Below, one piece after another: positions 40,197 through 53,300 of a DNA stretch of 64,000 bases (position 1 is the stretch's first letter; each line of letters opens with the position of its first letter). The DNA is from Semisulcospira habei (taxonomy: Eukaryota > Mollusca > Gastropoda > Semisulcospiridae): the NCBI GenBank assembly GCA_036245525.1, contig BTPG01000001.1:177830611-177894610 (forward strand), written 5' to 3'. The translations under genes and the position numbers were made by a program. The notes beneath the pieces are model-generated. The model was not told the origin of the DNA. It worked only from the letters and a program-made list of their open reading frames with translations, and did not search any database.

Positions 40197-40653
40197 CACT
40201 GCGACCTAAAGCTACCGGAAGTATCGGGCGATAGTGAACCAAACTACATACAAATCCAACCCATTTGAGAATTTTTTGCCATATAAGAAGAAATTTCTTT
40301 TTTTTCGTCTAGATGCGGAAAATAAATATGCTTCAGCGGAATTGTGAAAGAGTTTCCACGGAAATCCGCGGAAAAATCCCACCCCTGCTAGTGACTTTCA
40401 TAATTCATGATCTTCAGTAGAACTTATCTTTTACTTGTTAGTTATTTGGGTTTAACGCCGAGCAGGCAACTAAGGCCATCTCACGGCGGGAAGGGTAAAA
40501 ATCTGGTCAGCCAGACTAAAAGAAAGGTCTTAAGACATGATGTAAATATACCTTAAAAATATGTCAGGCTAAAATGTCGCACAGGTCTTTAAAGAAAACG
40601 TCGGAAGACTCTCAAAAAGGTCAAAATAATAAAAACATCATAATCTATAACGC

Positions 40654-43600
40654 TCAAATCTTATTAAAAATATGGCACTCTCTCAGAAAACTGAAGATCT
40701 TGTCCGGGGGCACATCCCGGAACAAAACCTTCAAGGAGTCTGCTGTGAAATGTTTATACCTTGTGTCGATTAGATCAGCACAAGACAACAAAAAATGTTG
40801 AACAGAGTACTGCTCGTTGCAGGCATAACACCATGGACGCTCCTCCTGTTTAAGTAAATAAGAGTGCGTAACATACGTGTGGCCGATGTGGAGCCGAGCC
40901 AGGACAGTCTCCTCACGGCGGCTGCCGCAGCGATAAGGTAGACCGTCGGACAACTTAGGAAGGGCTTCATGCAGCTTGTTAGCTTCCTCTTTGTCCCACT
41001 CGGACTGCCACTCACGGGCTATGTACGCACTAGCCACATGTCTAAAATCACTATAAACAGTCTGTGTGTCAGGGACAGGGTCATTGCGGGCATCGTTGGC
41101 AGCAGAATCTGCGATCCTGTTGCCCTCGATGCCCACATGCCCTGGCACCCAAATAAAAATGATATCATAATATTCCTTCATCAAGTCCGCGTGGAACTCT
41201 CTGATCTGCACCAGCAGTGGGTGGTCATTTCCCGTGCCCTGAAGGGCCTGCAGGGCAGAAAGATAGAGTCAGACAGAATCAGGAAGTTCCTTTCTCTAGA
41301 TCGATAAGCATGCCTGAGTGCCAGCAGAACCGCCTGCAGTTCCGCACTAAATACAGATGAGTGGTCTGGGAGGCGGTGCTTAAATGGGCGTCTAGGATGG
41401 CGAGAGGACACTGCGGCCGCAGCCACTCTCCCATCCTCAGACTTTGACCCATCGGTATAGATGCGACAATAGCCAGGAAAAATTGAAAGCAGTTCATTGA
41501 GGCTCTGTTGGTATATGGCTGTTGGAGTAGAGTCTTTCTTGTGGGCAGTCAAGTCCAGCAAGATGTCAGGAACTGGTAAGAGCCAAGGTGGAGTGATGTG
41601 TTGCAGGGATTCCGAAACTCTGTCCAGGTCCAATCCGGCCGCCTGCAGATGAGGTCGGACACGGAAAGAAAGTGGACGGACAGCTCCCGGATGGGTATTG
41701 TAAATCTCTGCAAACGATGGTTTAAAAACACAATCATAGGCAGGATTGTCTGGATGGGCCTTCAGTTTCAGAACGTAGCTGAGCATGAGGCGGATGCGGC
41801 GGAGCTTGAGAGAAGGCTCCCCTGCCTCGGCATACAGACTAGGAACTGGAGACGTCCTGAAGGCCCCAAGACATATCCGCAGACCCTGATGGTGAATTGT
41901 GTTCAGACGCTGTAGCACAGACTTGGAAGCTGAGCCATACACCACAGAGCCGTAATCCAGTTTGGACCGAACAAGGGCCCGGTACAGACGAAGTAAGACA
42001 GTACGGTCCGCACCCCAGTCAGTACGACCGACGACACGAAGAATGTCGAGAGCCTTCTGACAAGAGGTTCTAAGGTAATTAATATGGTTGCGGAAGGTAA
42101 GTCTTTTGTCAAAAATGACCCCCAGAAACTTTGCCTCCTCGGCCACCTTAATTGGCACTCCAGCAATGCTCAGGCTAGGTTCTGGAAAAAATTTCGTCTG
42201 GTTAGTAAAATGCACACAAACAGTCTTGGAGGGCGAGAACTTGAATCCATTGAGAGACACCCACCGCTGGATGCGATCAACGCACAGCTGCAAGCGCCTC
42301 TCAAGGGACGCAAGTCCTCGACCACGTGCGCACAAAGCAAAGTCGTCAACAAACAAAGAGCATTCAGAATCATCCTTGACGGCCTTTACAATGTTATTAA
42401 TTTTAATACTAAATAAAACAGGAGATAGAATGCTGCCCTGTTCAAAGGAGTCGGAGAGGGTGGAGCCCACACGGACATGGAACGACCGGTTAGTCAAAAA
42501 ATTGTGAATAAAAACGGGCAGGTGCCCTTTAAAACCCATGTCCAACAAGTCAGACATTATGCCATACTTCCAGGTAGTGTCAAGATCGAAGAAAATTGCA
42601 TAGACATGCTGCTTGTTGACAAAAGAATCTCGAATAAATGATTCAAAGCGGACTAAATGGTCAGTTGTACTACGGAAGCGCCGGAAACCGCACTGGAGGT
42701 CTGTGAGGAGACCCTGTGACTCAAGATGCCACACCAGGCGGGCATTGACCAGGCGCTCCATAGTTTTACATAAACATGATGTCAAAGCGATAGGCCGGTA
42801 GTTGCCCGGGTCGGAAGGATCCTTACCCGTCTTGGGGATCGGTACAACCACAGCCTGGCACCAAGACGGCGGAAAATGACCAGTTCCCCAGATATGGTTA
42901 AAGGCCTTGAGAAGTACAAGGAGTGACCTCTCAGGCAGATGCGTTAGGAATTGATAGTGGACGGTATCTAGGCCAGCAGCAGAGTCATTACATTTCTGCA
43001 AAGCTTGCTGCAATTCTGATAATGTAAACGGGACATTATAGTCTTCTGAGTTATCGGACTTAAAATCACAAATACGAGACTCTCGCTTCTCCTTCTCTCT
43101 CTGGAAGAAAGGTGAATAATGCTCTGTTGAAGAATTATGGGCAATGGTGGAGGCAAGCAAATTGGCCACAGCTTTTTTATCTGTAACCAAACTGACACCA
43201 TCTCTAAGATGGCCAACAGAAGCCGAGCCACCTCTGCCCCTAATTCTCCGAACAGCCTTCCATACTTTCTGGGACGGAGTCTGAGAAGTTAAAGATGAGA
43301 CGAAGCGTCTCCAGAAGCACGGCGTTCACGTTTAAAAATGTAACGGGCTTTCGCCCTCTGTCTTTTAAAGGTTAAAATATTTACTTGCGACGGATTACGG
43401 AAAGCACGTCGCTGAGCAGATTTGCGCGCTATTTGGGCCTTGCGGCACTCTTCGTTGAACCATGGTACTCTCGGCTTTCGAGGGACTGATGCGGAAGTTT
43501 TAGGGATGGTTTCACCCGCTACGTCCAACAAAATAGTAGTAAAAGAAGAAATAGGTTCTTCAGATGACATGACCACCTCCTCTGTAATACGAGACTGACA

Positions 43601-44317
43601 GAGGGAGGCGAACAGAGGCCAGTTAGCTTTCTTAAGATTCCAGCGCCCCACCGGCGGATCCTCCCCACAGCTGACCGATGACAGGACTACTGGGAAGTGG
43701 TCACTACCACACAGGTCATCGTGAACCTTCCAGTCAAAGTCCAGCATGAGAGAAGGATCACACACAGTGAGGTCTAGAACAGAACTAGATCCTGAACCTG
43801 GGCTAGAGTATGTAGGTGAACCATCGTTAAAGACACATAGGTTAAGTTGAGAAAAAACATCTTCTAACATCTGACCTCTGCCATCATAGTAGTCACTACC
43901 CCAAAGGTGAGCGTGACCGTTAAAATCCCCCATGAGAATAAAGGGAGGGGGCAGTTGATCAACTAAATTAAAAAAATCATTACTACAGACCCGCAGGGAT
44001 GGTGGCAGGTAAATACTGCATATAGTTATGGTCTTCTTCAAGGTAACCCGAGCTGCGACAGCCTGAAGACAGGTGTCGATGCTAACGGGGCTACATAAAA
44101 TTTGGCTACTAATGAGAAGAGCCACTCCACCCGAGCGCCTCTCCGAATCAGAGCCTTTATGTATAGCGTTAAAACCATTAAAGGACACAGGGTCAGAAGT
44201 CTTCAGGTAAGTCTCCTGAAGAGATATTACTGAGGGGTTATAGCACTTGACTAAAAGACGTAATTCCTCAAAGTTAGCTTGAAAACCACGACAATTCCAC
44301 TGAAGCAGAGAGTCCAT
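40654..44317 (-). pseudogene. LINE A ORF2 (endonuclease-RT-RNase H), broken
   Basis: The endonuclease (44317-43289) has LQWNCRGF, SLQETYLKT, MGDFNGHAHLWGS and CGSDHFPVV. After a frameshift, RT runs 43190-41181 with NYRPIALTSCLCKTMERL and LFVDDFALCARG. After another shift near 41200 the end of RNase H is in 41211-40654 (WVPGHVGIEGNRIAD). Compared with LINE C, RT motif A has lost the EKAYD-equivalent residues and the motif B region has lost GMGVPQ-equivalent residues, both in frame, so the RT could not work even without the frameshifts. Confidence 0.9.
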
Positions 44318-44319
44318 GA

Positions 44320-45762
44320 TTATGTCTTATCTGGGGGTGCGGAGTTTTTCCCCCCTTTTTCCTTTGCCTTGGAAGGAGTCGGAGAAACAGAGGGGGGCCG
44401 GCTCCCGGGCCTCCTCTGGTTCTTAGGAGATGAAGGGGTTGGAGCTGCCGCAGCATCGGCAACTTCCACTCCCTCCATCTGCTCCTCCAATGCAGCATAT
44501 TTGTTTTGAAGGGGGACATCAGTGTTCAGCTTCTGGGCCCGTGCGCACGGCGGTCCCATAGATTTCTTTGACTTCTAGTCCTGGGCAGCGTTCCTGCCGC
44601 TAGAGTTAGCGGCCTTAGAAGGCTGACCAGAGCCAGAAACCTTTGGTGTTGACAAACTAGCAGGTTTGGGTGGGGGCTGAGGCTTAGGGGCAGCAGAAGG
44701 CGGTGCCACCGGACCGGTAGCGTCCGCCCTCTGCGTTCCCTGGCTCCTCGTCACCACCGGAGGAGGGTTACTCTCCAGGGGTGAGAGGATCCGAGGCTCC
44801 GCCCCCAACCAAGAAGTTGGGGTTTGACAAGAGAAGTCTTTGGTGGGGCGCTTGCCTGCCACCGCAGCACTGAAAGTATACACAAAGTTGTTATTTGAGT
44901 TTGGCGCCGCCTCAGCTGCACCAGGACCGTCAACCAGTTTTTTTGCGTCCGCAAAGGACAGCCCCTTCTCCACACGCACCTGCTGAATCCTGCACTCGGA
45001 GATCCAACGAGGGCACTTCTTGTCCGAAGCCATATGCGCCCCCTGGCAATTCACACACAGGGGGATGGCTGTGCAGGACTCAGCAGAGTGTCCGGGCTTA
45101 GTGCAACGGGTGCATAGAGCCTCTGCCTGGCGGCATGTCTTCTGCCCATGGCCATACTTTTGGCACTTAAAGCACCGAAGGGGGAGAGGGACGTACTTTT
45201 TCACTTTTAGGGAGTAGTAACCTCCCCAGATGGTAGTAGGAGCTGTGGGGGTGCCAAATGTCAGGATGATGGTAGGGAGACGGATCTCCCTACCACCTCG
45301 TTTGGAAATGAAGCGCCTGACGTAGGTCACCCCCTGTGACTTAAGGTTCCGTACAAGTTCATCTTCAGACAGTTCGGCCAATGCTTGATCTTTAATCACT
45401 CCTCTAGAGGAATTCATTGTTTTGTGGGGAGTGACCTCCACTGGAGTGTCTCCGATGGAGGAGAGCCTCAGTAGCCCATTGGAGTGTGCCCGGGTACGGC
45501 ACTCTACCAACAAGTCACCAGACCTGAGGCGCTGGGCCTCAGGCCTGCCAACACGGCTCCTGAGGGTCTCCCCTACCAGGAAAGGGTGCAGCTTTGAAAC
45601 AGGCTTCTCTTTAACTTTGCTGTGGATAATGAGAAAGCGAGGCCAGGCGGCCGACGCCTGAGGTGTCGCTTCCTCACAGTCAGAGTCACTATCGTTCTCA
45701 ATGACAATGTCGTCGGCTATGTGCCGCTTTGGTGCTAGTTTTGGTTTTTTGATATTTTCCAT
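44320..45762 (-). pseudogene. LINE A ORF1 (zinc-knuckle RNA-binding protein), nonsense near C-terminus
   Basis: 395 codons from MENIKKPKLAPKRH to a TAG at about 44575. The frame then continues to 44320 (QNKYAALEEQMEG and following), so the native protein would be about 480 residues as in LINE C. Three Cys/His knuckles: CFKCQKYGHGQKTC, CTRCTKPGHSAESC, CVNCQGAHMASDKKC. The C-terminal half is Pro/Ser-rich and disordered. It would coat the LINE RNA. Confidence 0.88.
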
Positions 45763-46552
45763 ATTATAGTATGATAGATATTCATCCCCCGTGGGTCCCC
45801 GCCCGCCACCGAGCCCAACAAGGGAAAGTGCAACTGTCGGCGGGTCTCCAGCCGACGCACAATGGAGACTGCCCGAAAGATATACTCAAGGGGGTAAGCC
45901 TGATTGAACCGTTTGAGCCACCGCCTTCTATCACACTGTTGAATACAGCAGAGGAATACTGGCGTAAAGCACCTAATCAGCATCAGAGGCTATAGCATGG
46001 TGCTCCGTATAACAACCCGCATGTCAACAGGGGGATAGGGCTCGACGTGACAAGAGCCGATTGACTAGGCCGGTACGACTAGCCTCCCATTTAGGCAGAA
46101 GTCAAGGCCAAAGTGGAGTGTTTCAGCCACCAGGATCCTCTTCTCCCCCGACACGGGTCTCCAAGCACGGCAAACACTTGGGATCCAAAGGACCAAAAGC
46201 TCACGCGTATTTTTAAGGACCAATCCAACATGGTAAGACCTGGGTAAGCACAGCTCCTTAAAAACCGGACCAGTGAAAAAGACTGAACAACATATCTGCT
46301 GACATCAAGTCCTAATCCTGGACAAAGATGGCACCCGTCTGCTAGCCCACTCAGTCAGGGTACCCACCCATGCCACGTGGAGGCCGGTGCTGAGTAGGCT
46401 TATCTTTTACTGATTTCGCAAGATTTTAAACCTGTTTTATTATATAGTTATGAGCTTGTTCTCACATTTTATGCTGCAAAGATCCAGTGAAAACTATGGT
46501 GTGTGTCAAAGTTGCACATTGCTGGTCATAACATGTTTTTGTCTGTGTGGGC

Positions 46553-47040
46553 TCTCATTCTTTGCTGCACGTGTATACACCCTCTCGTGAGCTCCGCTCC
46601 TCTTCTGATAAACGGAAGTTGTGTGTACCTTCTGTCCAAACTAAAACATTTGGTCAGCGCACTTTTGTTTATCAAGCCCCAGTGTTATGGAATACACTTC
46701 CTCTTGAGGTCAGAAACAGTGAGTCTGTCTCTGACTTCAAGAGGTCGTTGAAAACTCACCTCTTCAAGCTTTACTTTGAATAACTGCCAGTGTTTGATGC
46801 CTTAGTTGTAGTTCTGCAATCCTCCTTGTTTAGACTGAATGTTAATTAGAATATAAATTATTATGTATGTATTGTTGTTTAGTTTATTGTAAAAGTGGTG
46901 TGTTCGGGCATTGTGCTTTGTTTGTTATGTGCATATGTCATTGTATTTTTATTTTTGTGTACAGATTGTAAAGCGCTTAGAGCTTTTGAGTAAGATTAAG
47001 CGCTATATAAATACTCATTATTATTATTATTATTATTATT
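46553..47040 (+). mobile_element. 3' fragment of an L2/CR1-like LINE
   Basis: It encodes the typical ORF2 C-terminus (RTFVYQAPVLWNTLPLEVRN, then FKRSLKTHLFKLYFE, stop at 46781), then a 3' UTR ending GTAAAGCGCTTAGAGC...CGCTATATAAATA and (ATT)n. The tail resembles that of the tRNA-SINE at 16898. Confidence 0.85.
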
Positions 47041-47869
47041 GTTCACTCGATTCAGAGAGGTAGTGTTTCCGCTGCAATGGTGCATTTGTCGTTTCCAATG
47101 ATGCTTTCAGTTACGTAGACTTTGATGTGTGAGATGTGAAATTGACTGCAGTGCAGAAAGTGGGTATAAATACCAATGTTCTGTTTCAATTATGGAAGAC
47201 TGTGCGTGTTTCCGAGGGGTAAAGGATCAAAGGTCAAACTAGACACCTTTGACGGCGCACGCTCGCAGTTTGTGAGTGCAAACACGCAAGCCCTCGGTGC
47301 ACTACTGTACGCACGATTGTTACTAGTACAATACTATTAGCAGGTTGAGCGGAACGTGCATTGTGATTTTGACAGCATAGCGAGTATAGAAGGTTTATTC
47401 TACTTTCTCGTGAAAAATTATGTCAAAGGGATGCCAGAGAACATCAGTACACATCAGGGTTGATAGTCATTACTTTTTTATTTTAATGAAATAACTTTTC
47501 TTTAATTCTGGTAAAAGGTTAAAGAAATAAATTTTCTTTACTTTTTTTTGAAAATTAAAGAAATACATTTTCTTTAATTTTTCTTTTTAATGAAATAAAT
47601 TTGCGTTAAATACATGAATGATCATTTATTGCTCAGCTCAGACAAAAAAAAGTGGCATACAGTTAAAATGTGACACGCCACCAGATTTCCTCCTCTACCC
47701 ACTATCTAAAACACTATCTGGCCAGATACATGCAGTAGTTATGAGAAGGGGGAAGACAGAAAAGAAAACTCGGAAAACTGCACAGCGCAAGAAAAAGTCA
47801 TGCGGCTAAAAATGGAATAATTCAGGCTTGTTTGATCTTATTTCGCGCTGCTGACAAATCCACTCATCT
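47041..47869. other. No gene; low-complexity AT-rich stretch
   Basis: 47470-47600 has short tandem AAAGAAATAAATTTTCTTTA words. The rest is unremarkable. Confidence 0.6.
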
Positions 47870-47871
47870 GC

Positions 47872-48560
47872 AAGAGCCATAGATCCTCAAGCACCCCAGC
47901 AGTCTTGGGTTGGGGGGCGGGGGGTTGGTGGGTTAATGGCGATCTATGCCTACTACAATTAAAAATGTATGCATGCACCCATTCAGGTTTTCACCTGTGC
48001 TGTCCAATCGTTGCTGTACCATCTGCCTTCTCACTCCTGAAACGAAACCCACCCAACTGCAAGAGGCATAGATCCTCATGAGCTCCAGCAACTGCGGGGG
48101 CTCATGAGGATCTATGCCTCTTGCTGGGATAATCTGCGCTCTTGTTTCACTCAAGCAAAGTGGATCTCTTAAGTTTTTCACCTGTCCAATCGTTGCTGTA
48201 CCATCTGACTTTTTACTCCTGAAACGAAAACCACCAAACTGAAAGAGGCATAGATCCTCATGAGCCCCGCAACTGCAGGGGCTTGTGAGAATCTATGCCT
48301 CTTGCTGGGATAATCTACGCTCGTGATTTTCTCAAGCAAAGGGGCTCCGTTAAGTTTTTCAACTGTCCAATCTTTGCTGTACGAGTGCCATCTGCCTTCT
48401 CACTCCTGAAATGAAAACCACCCAACTGAAAGAGGCACAGATCCTCATGAGCCCCCACAACTGCAGGGGGCTCGTGAGGATCTATGCCTCTTCCTGGGAT
48501 AATCTACGCTCATGATTTTCTCAAGCAAAGGGGATCCGTTAAGTTTTTCACCCAGAGGCA
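47872..48560. repeat. ~180-bp tandem repeats, each containing hairpin H2
   Basis: Units at about 48055, 48240 and 48430 (plus a diverged one at 47872) share AAGAGGCATAGATCCTCATGA, then a short GC loop and the inverse, TCATGAGGATCTATGCCTCTT. This is followed by CTGGGATAATCT, GTTAAGTTTTTCAC and CTGTCCAATCGTTGCTGTACC. A single related hairpin lies at 12201. Confidence 0.85.
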
Positions 48561-50183
48561 TAGATCCTCCAAACCGCCTCAAACCGGCTGCAACTGGGTC
48601 AAACCGGCTTTGCGCATAGGCACCTGTTTGTTCGTGGCAGAAAAACGGACTGAAGTAACGAAATTTTTAACGAAAAAAATCGATAATCGTTACTTTTATT
48701 TTTTAATTCGTTGAATTTTCTATAACTAAAACATTAACGCGTTAAATTTTCTTTAACCAAAAATTTAATTTGTTAAATCGTTATATCGTTAAATCTTCCA
48801 ACCCTGGTACACATGTACACCGACACATGTGTACACACATAGATGACCTCGTGAACTGCAGTATTCCGATACACAGATAGTCGGCTGGGTTCTGCCTTGT
48901 GACCTAGGCTCATAAATATGCATATTAATTCAAAACAAGGCCGATGCCGACGATAAATCCGTGATTCGGGTACACCCTACAAATGATGAATTTTGACATT
49001 TGGCATTGTACTTACATCATAAAGCTCTAAGATAGTACACAAAGGACCCATACACATACTGTCAGCAGTATCTGTTGCAGACAGTTTTCTGACTGTTGAG
49101 ATGCTTGATCCTGGGGAACATAACTTTAAGTTTGATGCTTTTTTATGCCTAAAAGCTTGAGAATGAACGAGGCCGATTTGTGACATGTCTCATAGTGTGT
49201 GACAAGAACTTGCTTGATCAGACCAATTCACTGCTTTAAATTTAACAAACTGTTTTGATTGGTTATATAAACACTGTTGCACAATACCATTCATACATTT
49301 TATACCTAGCGGCTGATTTTACGTAGTTTAATTGCATGAAAGTTTTTGTCCGGTGGTTGTTTCAGACTGATCACATTTTTTTCTCCCGTACAGTGCTTAC
49401 ACAGAGCATGAACTACTTTTACACATACTACCGGAAATCATGTTCATGGACGCTTCTGTACACAATGAGTTTGCTTAAATTTTCAAGGAAATAATGCTAA
49501 TGAATGACCTTTAAAAAATGCAGCCGAGTTTTGGGTCAAGATCAACTGCCGGAACAAAATGGTAAGTCCCGCTTCTATAACAGGTGTGCACTATTTTGTT
49601 ACTGTATTCATACACATGTTCAGGCGGAAGTAGCGTAAAGTGCATGAACGTGCGGGAAAGGGCCTTTGTTTACTCAAAGCCATTCACTGAAAGTGTCGGG
49701 TCTGTGAACACCTTGTATCAACCGCGTTGCACGTGCAGTCCCCAAACAGTAAAATGCAAGAATCATGCAATTTAGTCATTGTTTGCCAGATTCTTCATGT
49801 GGGATTTAACATCAAAATGGAGGAATTCACCGATCGCACAAAGAAAAAAACCGTCACCTCTTGACGAAGCAATAATGAACGACCATCGCTCCGTGTACGA
49901 TGAACTAAAGCAAGTCACGAGCTTCGGCTTTTTCTTCTTTCCATCATCAGTTGTTGTTGTGTCTTTCCGCTTAGACATGACGCCGGCAGAGCATGCAACA
50001 TGAGGCTCAGCGTAAACATGTACGAGTAAATTTGGCGGACAGAAGTCTCGTGTTGTCTCACTTGACGACTGAGAACACTGAGGGAAGACCGCAAAGACTG
50101 AATAATTATAAAGTGCAGACAACGCACAAAAACACATCTCGGCGATTTTGCGAGATTTGGACTTGTCACAATGCATGAATCAG
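48561..50183. other. No recognisable gene
   Basis: It begins with AT-rich GTTAAATCGTTA-type sequence (48660-48800). ORFs elsewhere are short and unsupported on both strands. Confidence 0.55.
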
Positions 50184-50389
50184 GTTAGTTAGTTATTTGG
50201 GTTTAACGCTGAGCAGGCAACTAAGGCCATCTCACGGCGGGAAGGTTAAAAATCTGGTCAGCCAGACTAAAAGAAAGGTCTTAAGACATGATGTAAATAT
50301 ACCTTAAAAATATATCAGGCTAAAATGTCGCACAGGTCTTTAAAGAAAACGTCAACAGACTCTCAAAAAGGTCAAAATAATAGAAACGC

Positions 50390-53300
50390 TCAAATCTTAT
50401 TAAAGATATGGCACTCTCTCAGAAAACTGAAGATCTTGTCCGGGGGCACATCCCGGAACAAAACCTTCAAGGAGACTGCTGTGAAATGTTTATGCCTTGT
50501 GTCGATTAGATCAGCACAAGACAACAAAAAGTGTTGAACAGAGTACTGCTCGTTGCAGGCGTAACACCATGGACGCTCCTCCTGTTTTAGTAAATAAGAG
50601 TGCGTAACATACGTGTGCCCGATGTGGAGCTGAGCCAGGACAGTCTCCTCACGGCGGCTGCCGCAGCGATAAGGTAGACCGTCGGACAACTTAGGAAGGG
50701 CTTCATGCAGCTTGTTAGCTTCCTCTTTGTCCCACTCGGACTGCCACTCACGGGCTACGTACGCACTAGTCACATGTCTAAAATCACTATAAACAGTCTG
50801 TGTGACAAGGACAGGGTCATTGCGTGCATCGTTGGCAGCAGAATCTGCGATCCTGTTGCCTTCGATGCCCACATGGCCCTGGGACCCAAATAAAAATGAT
50901 GTCATAATATTCCTTCATCAAGTCCGCGTGGAACTCTCTGATCTGCACCAGCAGTGGGTGGTCATTTCCTGTGCCCTGAAGGGCCTGCAGGGCAGAAAGA
51001 GAGTCAGACAGAATCAGGAAGTTCCTTTCTCTAGATCGATAAGCATGCCTGAGTGCCAGCAGAACCGCCTGCAGTTCCGCACTAAATACAGATGAGTGGT
51101 CTGGGAGGCGGTGCTTAAATGGGCGTCTAGGATGGTGAGAGGACACTGCGGCCGCAGCCACTCTCCCATCCTTAGACTTTGACCCATCTGTATAGATACG
51201 ACAATAGCCAGGAAAACTTGAAAGCAGTTCATTGTTGGTATATGGCTGGTGGAGTTGAGTCTTTTTTGTAGGCAGTCAAGTCCAGCAAGATGTCTGGAAC
51301 TGGTAAGAGCCAGGGTGGAGTGATGTGTTGCAGAGATTCCGAAACTCTGTCCAGGTCCAATCCGGCCGCCTGCAGATGAGGTCGGACACGGAAAGAAAGT
51401 GGACGGACAGCTCTCTGGGTATCGTAAATCTCTGCAAACGATGGTTTAAAAACACAATCATAGGCAGGATTGTCTGGATGGGCCTTCAGTTTCAGAACGT
51501 AGCTGAGCATGAGGCGGATGCGGCGGAGCTTGAGAGAAGGCTCCCCTGCCTCGGCACACAGACTAGGAACTGGAGACGTCCTGAAGGCCCCAAGACATAT
51601 CCGCAGACCCTGATGGTAAATTGTGTTCAGACGCTGTAGCACAGACTTGGAAGCTGAGCCACACACCACAGAGCCGTAATCCAGTTTGGACCGAACAAGG
51701 GCCGGTACAGTCGAAGTAAGACAGTATGGTCCGCACCCTAGTCAGTACGACTGACGACATGAAGAACGTCGAGAGCCTTCTGACAAGAGGTTCTAAGGTA
51801 ATTAATATGGTTGCGGAAGGTAAGTCTTTTGTCAAAGATGACCCCCAGAAACTTTGCCTCCTCGGCCACCTTAATCGGCACTCCAGCAATGCTCAGGCTA
51901 GGTTCTGGAAAAAATTTCGTCTGGTTAGTAAAATGCACACAGACAGTCTTGGAGGGCGAGAACTTGAATCCATTGAGAGACACCCACCGCTGGGTGCGAT
52001 CAACGCACAGCTGCAAGCGCCTCTCAAGGGACGCAAGTCCTCGACCACGTGCGCACAAAGCAAAGTCGTCAACAAACAAAGAGCATTCAAAATCATCCTT
52101 GACGGCCTTTACAATGTTATTAATACTAAATAAAACAGGAGATAGAATGCTACCCTGTGGGACACCCATCCCCTGTTCAAAGGAGTCGGAGAGGGTGGAG
52201 CCCACACGGACATGGAACGACCGGTTAGTCAAAAAATTGTGAATAAAAACGGGCAGATGCCCTTTAAAACCCATGTCCAACAAGTCAGACATTATGCCAT
52301 ACTTCCAGGTAGTGTCATATGCCTTCTCAAGATCGAAGAAAATTGCATAGACATGCTGCTTGTTGACAAAAGCATCTCGAATAAATGATTCAAAGCGGAC
52401 TAAATGGTCAGTTGTACTACGGAAGCGCCGGAAACCGCACTGGAGGTCTGTGAGGAGACCCTGTGACTCAAGATGCCACACCAGGCGGGCGTTGACCAGT
52501 CGCTCCAGTTTTACATAAACATGATGTCAAAGCGATAGGCCGGTAGTTGCCCGGGTCGGAAGGATCTTTACCCGGCTTGGGGATCAGTACAACCACAGCC
52601 TGGTGCCAAGACGGCGGAAAATGACCAGTTCTCCAGATATGGTTAAAGGCCTTGAGAAGTACAAGGAGTGACCTCTCAGGCAGATGCGTTAGGAATTGAT
52701 AGTGGATGGTATCTAAGCCAGCAGCAGAGTCATTACATTTTTGCAAGGCTTGCTGCAATTCGAATAATGTAAAAGGGGCATTATAGTCTTCTGAGTTATC
52801 GGACTTAAAATCACAAATACGAGACTCTCGCTTCTCCTTCTCTCTCTGGAAGAAGGGTGAATAATGCTCTGTTGAAGAATTATGGGCAATGGTGGAGGCA
52901 AGCAAATTGGCCACAGCTTTTTTATCTGTGACCAAGCTGGCACCATCTCTAAGATGGCCGACAGAAGCCGAGCCACCCCTGCCCCAATTCGTCGAACAGC
53001 CCTCCAGACTTTCTGGGACGGAGTCCGAGAAGTTAAAGATGAGATGAAGCGTCTCCAGGAAGTACGGCGTTCACGTTTAAAAATGTAACGGGCTTTCGCC
53101 CTCTGTCTTTTAAAGGTTAAAATATTCACTTGCGACGGATTACGGAAAGCACGTCGCTGAGCAGATTTGCGTGCTTTTTGGGCCTTGCGGCACTCCTCAT
53201 TGAACCATGGTACTCTCGGCTTCCGAGGGATTGATGCGGAAGTTTTAGGGATGGTTTCACCCGCTACGTCCAACAAAATAGTAGTAAAAAAAGAAACAGG

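Larger units (their letters stand above)
39411..40387. mobile_element. hAT-like MITE
   Basis: The ends are CAGGGGTGGGATT and its inverse, AATCCCACCCCTG, flanked by CTAGTG at 39405-39410 and 40388-40393. Inverted GCGGAAAAT-type words continue inward. The CAGGGGTGGG terminus is typical of hAT elements, although their duplication is normally 8 bp and only 6 match here. It contains a G-rich minisatellite and a SINE. No transposase. Confidence 0.7.
40436..46398 (-). mobile_element. LINE A: full-length I/Nimb-like non-LTR retrotransposon, inactive
   Basis: A 13-bp target duplication, CTTATCTTTTACT, lies at 40423-40435 and 46399-46411. The order on the minus strand is 5' UTR, ORF1 (CCHC knuckles), ORF2 (endonuclease, RT, RNase H), then a 3' tail GGCGTTAAACCCAAATAAC. 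RNase H in ORF2 and zinc knuckles in ORF1 place it in the I group. ORF1 has a nonsense codon, and ORF2 has frameshifts and RT deletions. Confidence 0.9.

Noticed and set aside
46381..46411. Host gene between LINE A and LINE B
   Set aside because: The only coding-like signal (46547-46783) is the C-terminus of an L2/CR1-like LINE.
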